Below are positions 12,714 through 25,310 of a stretch of DNA of 64,000 nucleotides, one piece after another. The stretch comes from Toxotes chatareus. Its lineage: Eukaryota > Chordata > Actinopteri > Toxotidae. The notes under the pieces are model-generated. The model saw only the letters and a program-made list of their open reading frames with translations. It made no database searches and was not told the origin of the DNA. The stretch covers positions 18,523,170-18,587,169 of the forward strand of contig CM028888.1 of NCBI GenBank assembly GCA_016801885.1, read 5' to 3'. Every line of letters begins with the position of its first letter. Position 1 is the stretch's first letter. Both the position numbers and the translations under genes were made by a program.

Positions 12714-13731
12714 TTATTTTGTTTCCTCAGCTGCGTCTGATACAGGTCTAGACATGTCTCTGATGGCCTTGTGAGCTTGCATGCTCTCTTCCCACTGCTC
12801 CCCACAAAACTTCTCCACTGTTACACTGCGCACAGTACCTGGATCCAGACAGTGTGGAGCAACACCTGGGGAGAAAACAATAGCAACGAATGACCTCTCG
12901 TTTGCTTTGCATGTAAACAACACAGCCCATTGTCTCCAGCACATTTCAGTGACGACTGGGCTTTACCAGTTCAGTAAAGTATTAGGTTTCAAGTCCGGGT
13001 TGGTATTTTCCTGATGTCACTGTCAGATCCTTTAACTCTCACTGTGAACATAATATTTCTGCTCATAAGAACTACCTTAAAAATATAGCATTAAAGAGCA
13101 GACAGGACAGTTTGGAGTAAACACAACAGAATTTGTTTGGAGTAAACACCGCCAGATGATGAAATAAGTTTACAACACATGAGAATGTTGTGATTGTCTT
13201 GTGTCAGCAGCTGGTGGTCATACCATATCCATCGGGGTTGGAGCGTGGAGTGTAGAAACTCTGAACTCCACAGGTTTTACAGAAGGTGTGTTTAGCAACA
13301 TGAGTGTTAAATGTGTATGTTGTCAGATTATCCAGCCCCTGGAGAGAAATTAAGAAAAAAATATTTACTTAAAATGCTCTTAAGGGTTTAACGTTACATT
13401 GAGAAGCTTGGTTTCCTACCTGCAAGAGTGTGAAGTGATTTTTTGGAACAATAAAATGGTGGTTTTGTTTCTTTGTGCAAATGCTACAGCTGGAGAAACA
13501 AACATACATCAGTTTATACCGATTTGCTAAAATTATAGTAGAAGGTATCAATTTTAGATTTAAAATAAAAACGTGTTTGATTGATTTAAAATAAAAACAT
13601 GCTTGATATTTTCATTTCATTGAACTGATTATCCTTACTTGCAATGGAAAACATGGAGGTCTGGGGAACTCCACACTTCAAATCTAACAGCCCCACAGTG
13701 GCAGCCGCCTGTATGCTTTATAAGAGCCATT
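12714..13731 (-). CDS. CENPV: CENPV-like GFA-domain protein, apparent frameshift
   Basis: Centromere protein V family member with a zinc-binding GFA fold. CENP-V is implicated in kinetochore and pericentromeric chromatin organisation and in microtubules. Four minus-strand exons: 13639-13731, 13420-13489, 13224-13338 and 12714-12865, with GT-AG borders. Visible family motifs are GGCHCGAVRF, CSICTKKQNHHFIVP, TYTFNTHVAKHTFCKTCGVQ and APHCLDPGTVRS, which carry the expected zinc-ligand cysteines. Splice phases agree between exons, but the exon sum is 430 nt, one too many. In exon 1 a run of four T (coding sense; plus-strand AAAA at 13679-13682 or adjacent) stands where three would keep the frame, giving TTT-TGA after GAVR. 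Without that base the protein would be 142 aa. The other frame is blocked by a TAA just after the start. It could be a homopolymer error, a null allele or a pseudogene. The start chosen is the ATG giving MALIKHTGG; a longer N-terminus from an upstream exon, as in human, is not excluded. Confidence 0.85.
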
Positions 13732-15960
13732 CTATACGTATAAAGAAAATAACAAACCACCATGTAAAATATGTATGTTCGTGTTTGATTATTCTGGTAT
13801 GGTAAACCTTACTTCACTCGCTTTCCTGTTAACAAGTAAAAAACAAAGAATTTATTTACCTAGCTCTTTTGTGAAGTTCTGGTGGAACTGGTGTGACGTG
13901 TTTGTTGTGAAACCCGCTGACGTGGAACTGAGTGCCTCAACCAAAACAACCACCCTGCTGGAGAAAACACAACGACTCCAATCAAGGTCCATCACTGATA
14001 AGAGTCACATTTACATTAAAAGCCTCTTACACAGTTAGACCTTTGACCCATTCACAGCTATTGATGTGATCAATGGATACATCAATTAAATTTGAAGGTG
14101 GGTACCTCTACGAAAAGTCAATGTCAAGTTCGTTGTCCTGAGCCGTGGACACTTTTATTTCATGTGCTAACAGTGTCAGCGTCCTCAGTACTTGGCTGGG
14201 TCTACTTCCTAAAAGACTGTTTTTCCTGGAACACTTTGCAACAGTCCATAATAATTCCAAGCAAGGGGCAGGGCAAACTACAGCAGATCTGCACAAACAC
14301 ATTCCTCAGAGACTGAACTAGTTCAGCCAGACACCCAGCTCTGTGTTGGAAAGCCCTGAGGCAGTGCATCACGCGTTGGGTGTCATATGACAGTGTGCTG
14401 GAAGGGTGGGGTAAGGGAATGTCGTGACCCAAATACATAAATTAGGACTCTCCTAGCTGTATCATATGACCCCAAAATAGAAACCCAGTAGGTTACAGAC
14501 TCCCATCTGAGCTTTTGCTCTTCAATTTAATTTAGCTTACAGTGGCAAAGAGGTTTTTAATGATGGTGGGAGCTAAACATGGAAAATAACTGGTCAGTCC
14601 TTGAAGCTGCCAGTAATGAAGTTATACAGAAAGCTGTCACTATCTTGCTGGGCTCCTATGTTGGCTCCCACAAGCCACTTTACAGACCCATGACCTGAAT
14701 CTCAGATGCTCAGTATGTTTAATCAGTTGGGTAACCTCTCACCAGGAACATATACAAAAAAAAAAAAAAAAACACTACAGCAAATTAAAACCCTTGACTG
14801 ACTTTAAAGATAAGCTCTATAGTCATTCCACACAATGTTAAATCAGTGTTTAACTTGCTAGAATTTTCCATTATGACCTGGGCACTGACATCCTGCTAGG
14901 TGTAGATACTGTTAGGTATAGATATAGATACGCTCACTGAAACAAGATCAAGAACTTTCCTGTAAGTTCAACAATAAAAAAAAATATATATAATATCTGT
15001 TGTGTCTTAGCATAAATTTCTAAAGGGCCATAAAGATAAAAATATGCCTGCAAGGCTAGAAATAATCATATCATGTCCTGTAAGCAAACTGAATGTTATT
15101 CACCATTGGCTAATATATCACAGGACTATTAACTTAACTGTCTGCTCTCTGTACTGTATGTACATCATGATAAGGGTGTGCTCTCCACACCCTTTAAACT
15201 TCAGTAACTTTGCAGCCATTTGATCATATATCCATATTTACAGAAAGGACACCTACGTTCAAACAAACTCAAACTGACATATCAACTATTCAAATCTTTT
15301 TAGTTACATAATGGCTACAGTGGAAGGCCATTTGAGGCTGGCTCAAGAAAAAAAGTACAGTATAACAGCATATCCCACTAAATGAGATCTTGATAGATGT
15401 CTAAAACCCCTTGTTCCAGCATTAAGGTCATGACTAATATTGTGAGCCAGCCACGTCTTCTGAAGTGGTGTGCTGGCTATATATCATGAATGTATTCTTT
15501 ATTTAGATGGTCTATGCAATAAGAAACCTAATAAGGATAGAACTGCAAGTGAATGAAATAAGATGGGTAAAGGAGGGCAGTTAACAGTATGATCTTCCTA
15601 TTTGCCTCAAATACTTCATCCTGCTGTCACAACAGCTGGTAGCTCGTTTACCAAGCACGTTTCCATCTGTTAACAGGCACGTTTCACGGAGATAAACGGG
15701 ATACCTGTCTGCACATGTCCCTTTCGTGTTCCAGTCACATAAACACACAGTCATTCAGACCCCGAGTTCTTAATGAGGCAATGGCTACGATATTTAGCAT
15801 TCTAGAAGGAAGGAAAAAAGGCTGGACAAAGTCCGTGTGTGTAACACGCAGGCTACACTGCCATACCCTAGCATTACAGAAGACTTTGCCTCTGTATAGC
15901 TCCTGAATGTTTCTGTTTATGTTATAATCCCATTTTTTAGTCATCAAACATTACTTACTG
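13732..15960. other. Intergenic between CENPV-like and polyubiquitin genes
   Basis: About 2.2 kb between two divergently transcribed genes. It contains scattered AT-rich sequence and an A tract near 14756-14772. No open frame with recognisable homology, RNA gene or clear mobile element was found. Confidence 0.6.
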
Positions 15961-16303
15961 TAACACAGCAACCAATCGCTGGTCAAACAAACAACTGCGC
16001 TGTCCAATCAGAAGCTCGGGCAAGGTTCTTGTTGCTGTGGTGGTTCTAGCAAATTCTGGAGCCGGAGCCAGAGTGTAGTGAGATATTATTCCGCCGAGCG
16101 GGACATGTCAAAATAAAATTCTCAAGCGTTGTATTTTTTGACTATATATTTACGTTCATCACTAAGTGTAGTAGTATTGTATAAAATTATACTTTATGGT
16201 TCTGAATGTTGAAATTGTGCAGTTCGTGCAGCTGGAACTACTTGTTAACGCGGACGGATATTGACAGATGACTCATACAGACTCCGGTATAAAAATTGTG
16301 TTT
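15961..16303 (+). promoter_or_regulatory. Promoter of polyubiquitin gene 1
   Basis: Two CCAAT boxes (15972 and 16003), a TGACTCA AP-1/NRF-type site (about 16268) and a TATAAAA box (16288-16294) lie in order upstream of the non-coding first exon. Stress-inducible ubiquitin promoters usually carry such elements. TTC/GAA pieces around 16011-16060 could be weak heat-shock elements, but no perfect three-unit element is seen. The TATA box lies just outside the 588-bp duplication, so only the first copy of exon 1 has it. Confidence 0.65.
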
Positions 16304-17479
16304 ACGTGTACTGCGGTAGATCTTCAGCGGAAGCCGAAAGGAAGAAGTACTACGCAAAGCAAGCTGAGAACTTTGTCCTGTGTTTTTTCACAGTAAGTCC
16401 CAAGTTAATTTTGTTTCAAGCTTTATTGTTATAGTATTTTGATCTATTTAGACAATGGGTGTTCTTATTACCCCTTTTGGTGACCAGTGTTTTCAGCGTC
16501 GCTTTAGAGAAACGTTAACGGTGGTATCTGCCTCAGATTGACGTTAAATCTCGAAGTAAAATGGAATATTTTAGCCATGTTATTTTTTAACTTTAAACGG
16601 CGAGCCGACTGTTTCGTCGTCGATTTCTATAAAGCCCCAGCACAGCATTGGTTAGCTAATGTTAGCTACAGCAGTGACTCAACATTTCCAGTATCGTCCA
16701 TTAGCGCGTAACGTTGGCTGAACAAAAGGAGGTCAATATGATCTCAAAATGGCGCTCGGACTGGAATGGCGGCTGATCTGCCGATAGTTAAGAACAATCC
16801 ATTCCACCTCATTTCTTTTCTAATGTTTTTATTTATTTGTAGCTGTAGCGACATCTTATAACTTTAACTTAACGTTAGATTACATTCCAAAACGTGTACT
16901 GCGGTAGATCTTCAGCGGAAGCCGAAAGGAAGAAGTACTACGCAAAGCAAGCTGAGAACTTTGTCCTGTGTTTTTTCACAGTAAGTCCCAAGTTAATTTT
17001 GTTTCAAGCTTTATTGTTATAGTATTTTGATCTATTTAGACAATGGGTGTTCTTATTACCCCTTTTGGTGACCAGTGTTTTCAGCGTCGCTTTAGAGAAA
17101 CGTTAACGGTGGTATCTGCCTCAGATTGACGTTAAATCTCGAAGTAAAATGGAATATTTTAGCCATGTTATTTTTTAACTTTAAACGGCGAGCCGACTGT
17201 TTCGTCGTCGATTTCTATAAAGCCCCAGCACAGCATTGGTTAGCTAATGTTAGCTACAGCAGTGACTCAACATTTCCAGTATCGTCCATTAGCGCGTAAC
17301 GTTGGCTGAACAAAAGGAGGTCAATATGATCTCAAAATGGCGCTCGGACTGGAATGGCGGCTGATCTGCCGATAGTTAAGAACAATCCATTCCACCTCAT
17401 TTCTTTTCTAATGTTTTTATTTATTTGTAGCTGTAGCGACATCTTATAACTTTAACTTAACGTTAGATTACATTCCAAA
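16304..17479 (+). repeat. Perfect 588-bp tandem duplication (exon 1 and intron 1 of UBB)
   Basis: Unit 1 is 16304-16891 and unit 2 is 16892-17479. On line-by-line reading no mismatch was found. Each unit begins ACGTGTACTGCGGTAG and ends CATTCCAAA. Each carries the end of a non-coding exon with a GTAAGT donor (16393 and 16981), about 500 bp of intron and two AAAATGGCG/AATGGCGG YY1-type motifs. Unit 1 contains the exon placed correctly behind the TATA box; the second exon copy lies inside what would be intron 1. Confidence 0.95.
16320..16392 (+). other. Probable non-coding exon 1 of polyubiquitin gene 1
   Basis: Starts about 30 bp after the TATA box (start inferred) and ends at a consensus GTAAGT donor at 16393. 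A matching acceptor lies at 17606-17607, eight bases before the coding start. A second intact copy of the exon and its donor lies 588 bp downstream. Confidence 0.6.
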
Positions 17480-17582
17480 GACGGACCTTAGATGATATTC
17501 ACTTACAGTGACTACTGTGGATGTCTTTTTAATGCAAGTTAAGATGTTTAACCAATGGTAAGTTTTTATTTTTAAATCATGA

Positions 17583-19217
<1,635 letters not shown>

Positions 19218-19367
19218 ACTGCTTCATGATTCCATGTTCTTACAGTGTTTTTCCTCAATTTAATGTGCTATATATGACATGTTCTACATGATGTATTACA
19301 AAGTTATACACATGAAAATTATTGACCTTTACATGACCAAAAGTTTAATGCACATCACTTATCACTT

Positions 19368-19373
19368 AATAAA
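19368..19373 (+). terminator. Polyadenylation signal of polyubiquitin gene 1
   Basis: AATAAA 151 bp after the stop codon, followed by a T/G-rich stretch. Confidence 0.7.
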
Positions 19374-19399
19374 CAGTGAAACTTAAGTTCCTGGTGTTG

Positions 19400-22260
19400 T
19401 TCATTTTTGGTGTAAATTCACTTCATTCATTGTAGAAATAGTGGTTGACTGGGGGGGGAACATAATTATCCACATATAGTATTAAGGAGGAATAGTAATA
19501 AATCTGAATTTCACCGGCATGATTCTGTCTATAGTATGAATAAAACAGGTATAATTCACTCTTGTGTTTTATGGTTGCCAAGATATCATAAGGGAAAAAA
19601 AATGACAGTAAAGCTGTCAAATTACAGAAATTGGGGGGATAGAGGCTTATTCTTGCCTGAAATGCTCAGCGCTAAATAAGACATCCTGGAGGTCAGAAGT
19701 TTTACAGTTCTTTTTAATGTTCACTAAAGAAAGCAAGGTGATTTCCACTTCTGAAGCTAATTCACTTCTGTAATCATATTGTGGTACACCTGTTGTCTGC
19801 ACCAATGTAATCTTTGGGCGTACTGGAGAGGTTGCTTTTCATTTCTGTTAACTTTAGTGTCTGTAAACTGAAGACATCTAGTGGCTTCCTTAGCAAAATT
19901 ACAAAACACTACAGGGCAGTTAGCCCATGATGTATACAGTATAGACAGCTGTACAAGTCTGTATATCATGCCTATCATCAAAAACATGGCTTTAGTTGTG
20001 TATGGAAGGAGTATAGTCTGTGGAAGGATAATCAAACAATGCTTGTATTACTTTGTTTCCATGTCAAATATGGTATCTCGAAGTACATAATAATAGCCTA
20101 TTGGGTTATTAAGATACTGTACTGTGCCAGCAGACTGATATGTAAATGTGTACTTTGGATATAAGTATATTGGTATGTTAAAATACAATCAATGAATGAA
20201 ATAATGAATTGAAACTTGGTTTACAGGGTTATAGTGGGCCCTTCTTGTACATTAAATCTCATTAGTGTTTTTTTCAGCAATACTGCTTTAGGTCTATTGA
20301 AGGCTTTCAACAGCATGGTTACCTGAATCACTCATAAAGGGGTTTATTAAGCTGGAGGTCAACCTCTGAGTCTGAAGGGCACATGAGAAGGTTGACGGAA
20401 GTTTTTATGCATGAGGATCTGGCGCCATCTATTGTTGATATCTAAATGGTTGACGTTTCAAAGAAGTAAAATGAAGGGAAAGAAACGGAATTAGGGATCT
20501 AAAATGGGAGTCAGGGACCAACAGGAGTACTATGTGAGAACATTAAAGCTTTGGCCTTAGCACACGTAAATTGTATGGAGAAAAGGCACTCTTTCAGTAA
20601 GATAGAAATTGTTTTCAGGATAAGGAAACAGGAAACTGTGGGGAGGGTGGTAAGAGAACATTTTGTACTACTAATTGGATAAACTGTACACCATATTCAT
20701 ATCAAATTTCTGCTCAAAACATACCGTATTTTCTTACGTCCTGGTGGCAGGCAGGAAACCAGTGTCTCTCTGCTGAAGCTGGGTAGTTTGTACAAGGCAT
20801 AAAAAACACACCATGTGTTAAAGGTCAGGAAGATATGAAGACATCAGTGATAATCAGCAGTGGAAATGAATACATCCTGGCAGTGTTTGTTTTTCAGTGT
20901 TCAGTGAATGAGATGACAGAGAATGTGTGATCCTCTTTATGCATATAGTGAATACTCAGAAATCTGGCCTTCAGGAAATAAGAATGTTAACTAAATTTGA
21001 ATCAGAGGTGGAAAATAAATAACTACATTTACTTAAGTACTGTACTTGTACTTTAGTAACTGTTATAACATTTCTGTTTTATACAACTTTGTTCTGCAGA
21101 ACTGTATGCTACTTACTCATTTATACATTAACAATCTAATGATATCACATATAATAATATATCAGTCACAGAGGCTATTCTCTGCAGAAAGATTTTTATT
21201 TTTGATACTTTAAGGACATTTGGATGACAGTACTTCTGTACTTAAACTGAGCCAGGATTTAAAGTGCAGCACTTTCACTTGTAATAGACTACTTTGTTTT
21301 TATTTACTTTAAATAAAGGACCATAGTATTTCTTCCAACACTGATCTGAAGCCACAAGAAAGGCTGAAGTTAGGGATGACACTGTAGGAATGTAGTGTGG
21401 ATTATGGAGAGCACGAGGATTGTGTTGTGGTATTTGCCATCTAATCCAAAGATAAACTGACTCAACACAGTTAGGTGGATAATCTGGTGTCATCTGTTGA
21501 TCCTGCCAAAGGCATTTATCTCATAGCACAGCTGACTTGACAATCTGCTTTTAGTTTGTACATTAAGATCAGGAGCACGCATGACAAAATTCATGAAGCA
21601 CACTACTTATTAAAATATTAAAACAACCTAAATACTAAGCACTTCGGCTGTTTAGCCAGTTACTCTCAGACATAGGGTTTTTTTGTTTGTTTTGTTTTTT
21701 AAAGAATGCTATATAACAGCCATATCTACTCTAACCAGTATTCTGTTTAACAAACAGCTTACATACTTGGCTTTGTTTTTCAGACAGCCCTAGTAATCTA
21801 CATTCCTGCTTTTATTTATCTTGTCTTGGTATGATGTTGTCGCATTTCTATAGTTTTCCTGGTTGATGCACCTGGAGGAAGAGGAATGTAACCCTGCTGT
21901 CAAAGCAGCTGGTAGCACATTATTTTAAAAACACTTCTTCACTTGGTACCTCACCTCCTCATGTCTTGTTCACATGTGACTGGTGTTATGACTGCAATGT
22001 GACTGCATGTCATGCAGTTCAGACAGTAGTTTCTTTAAGCACTTCATCATTCTGAGTAGTTGTCAAATTTAGATTGCAGTTAGAGTGAAACGTAATTACA
22101 GACTCCATATTTCACCTTGCTAAGTTATCACCTTGGGAAATTATAGTTAAATTTGTAGGCAAAATACATTGTTCTTGCGTATAATACAGCTAAATGTGAC
22201 ACAATTAAACCAACTAAACTCAATGTTTAAACTATGTATGCTAAAACAGGGGACTATTTT
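19400..22260. other. Intergenic between the two polyubiquitin genes
   Basis: About 2.9 kb of AT-rich spacer. Apart from the hAT-type MITE at 21003-21343, nothing coding or structured was recognised; open frames here are short and unlike known proteins. Confidence 0.55.
21003..21343. mobile_element. Short non-autonomous hAT-type element (MITE)
   Basis: Begins CAGAGGTGGAAAATAAATAA and ends with the inverted counterpart TTCTTCCAACACTG. The interior has the 'ACTTAAGTACTGTACTTGTACTTT' style of a very common teleost non-autonomous hAT family. The flanking 8-mers atttgaat and atctgaag agree at six of eight positions, consistent with an aged 8-bp target duplication. It has no coding capacity. Confidence 0.65.
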
Positions 22261-22269
22261 CCATTGCGG

Positions 22270-22378
22270 ATGAACATTGGTTGGTGACGTGTGTCCAGTA
22301 TAAATTATCCTGTCCCCCTAGCAACTGCAGTCGGAGGTGTTGTTACCTGTAAGGAGGATAAAACTGAAAAGAAAAATT
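22270..22378 (+). promoter_or_regulatory. Promoter and non-coding exon 1 of polyubiquitin gene 2
   Basis: An inverted CCAAT (ATTGG, about 22276), a TGACGT CRE-like site (22285-22290) and TATAAAT (22299-22305) precede a probable non-coding exon (about 22330-22378). That exon ends at a GTAAGTAC donor (22379). The acceptor at 23109-23110 lies eight bases before the coding start. Confidence 0.6.
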
Positions 22379-22699
22379 GTAAGTACAATCGAACGTTTTT
22401 AAAAACGTTATCAGTAATATTTCAGTTTGCCTGCTGTATTTCTTCCATCAGTTTATCGCTTCCATAGATTTTTATTTGTTGTCGCTTTGGTTGGTTTGGT
22501 TTTCTTGTTTAGCAGCTAACCGCTTCGTAAACAATTACTGTAAAGGCAAGTTAGCGACCTAAAATTAACGTTTCTTAACCGAATAATGTTATTGATCTAT
22601 ATCCTGAATGATGTTATAGGATGTGCTTAATTTATCCACTGTTAACTTGAACAATAACGCGAAGGACATTGGCCCACATGAACAAGTAACAATGGTTCA

Positions 22700-22800
22700 A
22701 CGTTTCTAGCTGTATCCTCCATTAGCGGATAAGGTTAGCCGAACAAAACGAAGGCAAACAACAATAGCTTATTTTAAAATGGCGCTGGTGCTCGAATCAC
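22700..22800 (+). promoter_or_regulatory. Intron-1 block shared by both polyubiquitin genes
   Basis: This block resembles the intron of gene 1 at about 16690-16770 (and its second copy 588 bp later). Both contain a TCCATTAGCG-like motif, then AACAAAA(G/C) and AAAATGGCGC. AAAATGGCG fits YY1 binding sites; YY1 sites in intron 1 are known regulators of human UBC. The function here is inferred. Confidence 0.5.
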
Positions 22801-23046
22801 CGGCTTTCTACCAGTATGTTCTTGTGATACAGTGGGACAGCTCGCTGTTATCGCTTGTGGTAAGACAAAACGGTAAATAGTGACCTATAATGGCTGGTTG
22901 TATATGGAAGACGTGTATGTGTGATTTAACAATTAGTGTACACATCTAACCGGAAGAAGTCAGTAACTAAAGGGCCATATATTGAAGTGTAGGCTGGTGA
23001 AATTTATTTAACAGTTTACTGGTTTATTCTCAAGCATACAAGGTAA

Positions 23047-23808
<762 letters not shown>

Positions 23809-23850
23809 ATGATTCCACGCTTGTACTTGATTTACATGACAACCTAACCC

Positions 23851-23856
23851 AATAAA
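23851..23856 (+). terminator. Polyadenylation signal of polyubiquitin gene 2
   Basis: AATAAA 43 bp after the stop, followed by a T-rich stretch; an unusually short 3' untranslated region. Confidence 0.7.
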
Positions 23857-23859
23857 AGA

Positions 23860-25049
23860 TGAGAGACTAAATTATACTGTGTTTTTCCTTTATTGCAAAT
23901 TTGTCTAGATGGTGAGCACTGCAAGATTTGATGAGTTTCGTCTGGTAAAATCCAGTTACCATTCAATGTTCAGTTAAAATGTATTATGTTGAAAATATTT
24001 TGATTCATAAAATATATATTTGAATAAACTTGAATTACAAAGGAACATATAGTTATCTGTTGTAAATCATTCCACACTGGTTGTTTCAATGTTTCACAAC
24101 TGACAAGCATTTTTATATATTTCTACCGTGTACAAAATTCTATTTGGTTTTTCATGAAAAATGAGCTGATGTGGCTGCATCTTAAACTTAAATATCATAC
24201 AGGGCTTCTTCAAATCTTTGAAGAAAATTAGTTAAGGTTAGTTAAGGATGTTTCCCTTAAGTTTTTCTCATGGAATTGTTACAAAAAGCAGGTAATTGAT
24301 TTACCTGGATAATTTGGCTGAGTAAAAGCAGGGACCCTGTAAAATCTGGAGCATGTACTGTTGTAAAAAGTTCTATACCTGGGTTTTAATCACTATTCAT
24401 AGGCTATTTAATGAAATGTGAAATGACACATGGAACCACTAGAGGTCACCCTCTACAAAGGTGCAGTTAGATGTTTCCTTTCCCACTGCACAAATCTGTA
24501 CTAAAAGTCAGAGTCTGTCTCGCAGGCCCCTCTAACTGATTGTTTTCAGTCTGACAAGAGGATATAGGTCATGGTCCAAAGCAGCTGATTAGTAAATATC
24601 CACAACTAAGTTGGTGATGATTTTTCATCTAAAACGATTAACTTAAAGGCTTGTGATGTACAGCACTGTGCAGTAGTTTTACTAAAACTAAACACTAAAA
24701 CAATCAAAAAATAAACTGCCTTGGTGTGACCACCCTTCAAAACAGCACTAGTTCTCCTCAGTACGCCTGCACACCATTTTTAAGGTACTTGACAGGTAGG
24801 TTGTTCCAAGAATTCAAGCAGGTTCATCACATATGAGGTGCAAGACCAAAGAATATAACTTAGACAAATGTTTAATTTAAACCTAATCTTAAAGCCACCT
24901 GTAGGAGGGGCCGTGTTACGAACTGTATCTTTCTCACATGGCATATATTTCTACATATAGCTGTGCTTCGTAAAACTGCCTCAGACTCTTGCAGCTCAGA
25001 ATAGTGCTTGAATTTTGGGTATATTCCTGTAATGCAACTGCCATCTATA
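23860..25049. other. Spacer between polyubiquitin gene 2 and the hAT element
   Basis: AT-rich, no gene recognised apart from the Tc1-like remnant at about 24658-24830. Confidence 0.5.
24658..24830 (-). mobile_element. Tc1-like transposon end with transposase remnant
   Basis: Begins with a TACAGCACTGTGCAGTAGT-type terminus. Read on the minus strand it gives the typical Tc1-like transposase tail (WNNLP..., then a piece like GELVLF after a stop), with frame breaks. Only the last part of the transposase and one end are left, so it is a dead fragment. Confidence 0.55.
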
Positions 25050-25057
25050 GTCTAGCT
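25050..25057. repeat. 8-bp target site duplication, left copy
   Basis: gtctagct directly before the CAGGG terminus, repeated exactly at 29963-29970 after the CCCTG terminus. An 8-bp duplication is diagnostic of hAT transposition. Confidence 0.9.
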
Positions 25058-25106
25058 CAGGGTTCGGCAACCCTAAATACTCATTTGGACCGTCTCCCAT
25101 AGAAAA

Positions 25107-25310
25107 GTCAAGCCAGCCGTCTCTCCTATTTGCGAAGTCAAGCCAGCCGTTCCAACATTTCAAGTGCTCCCGTGTTACAGACTTTACGGAAAATAGACGG
25201 ATGAGGTTGAGAAAGTCCGCGTTAGGATACTACAGCGTGGACCAACTTCCGGTTTTCAAAATAAAAATGTTGGTTAAATGTGGGTTAGTGTTAAAAAGTA
25301 ATACAAAAAA
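25107..25310 (+). repeat. Left arm of large inner inverted repeat
   Basis: Starts GTCAAGCCAGCCGTCTCTCC and includes two copies of a GTCAAGCCAGCCG motif. It is matched in reverse by 29340-29543 with very few differences. Together with the outward-most satellite units it could form a hairpin with arms of about 1.5 kb. Confidence 0.9.

Noticed and set aside
17480..17557. Possible additional 5' untranslated exon before a GTAAGT at 17558
   Set aside because: No convincing acceptor in front, and the gene is explained by exon 1 joined to 17608.
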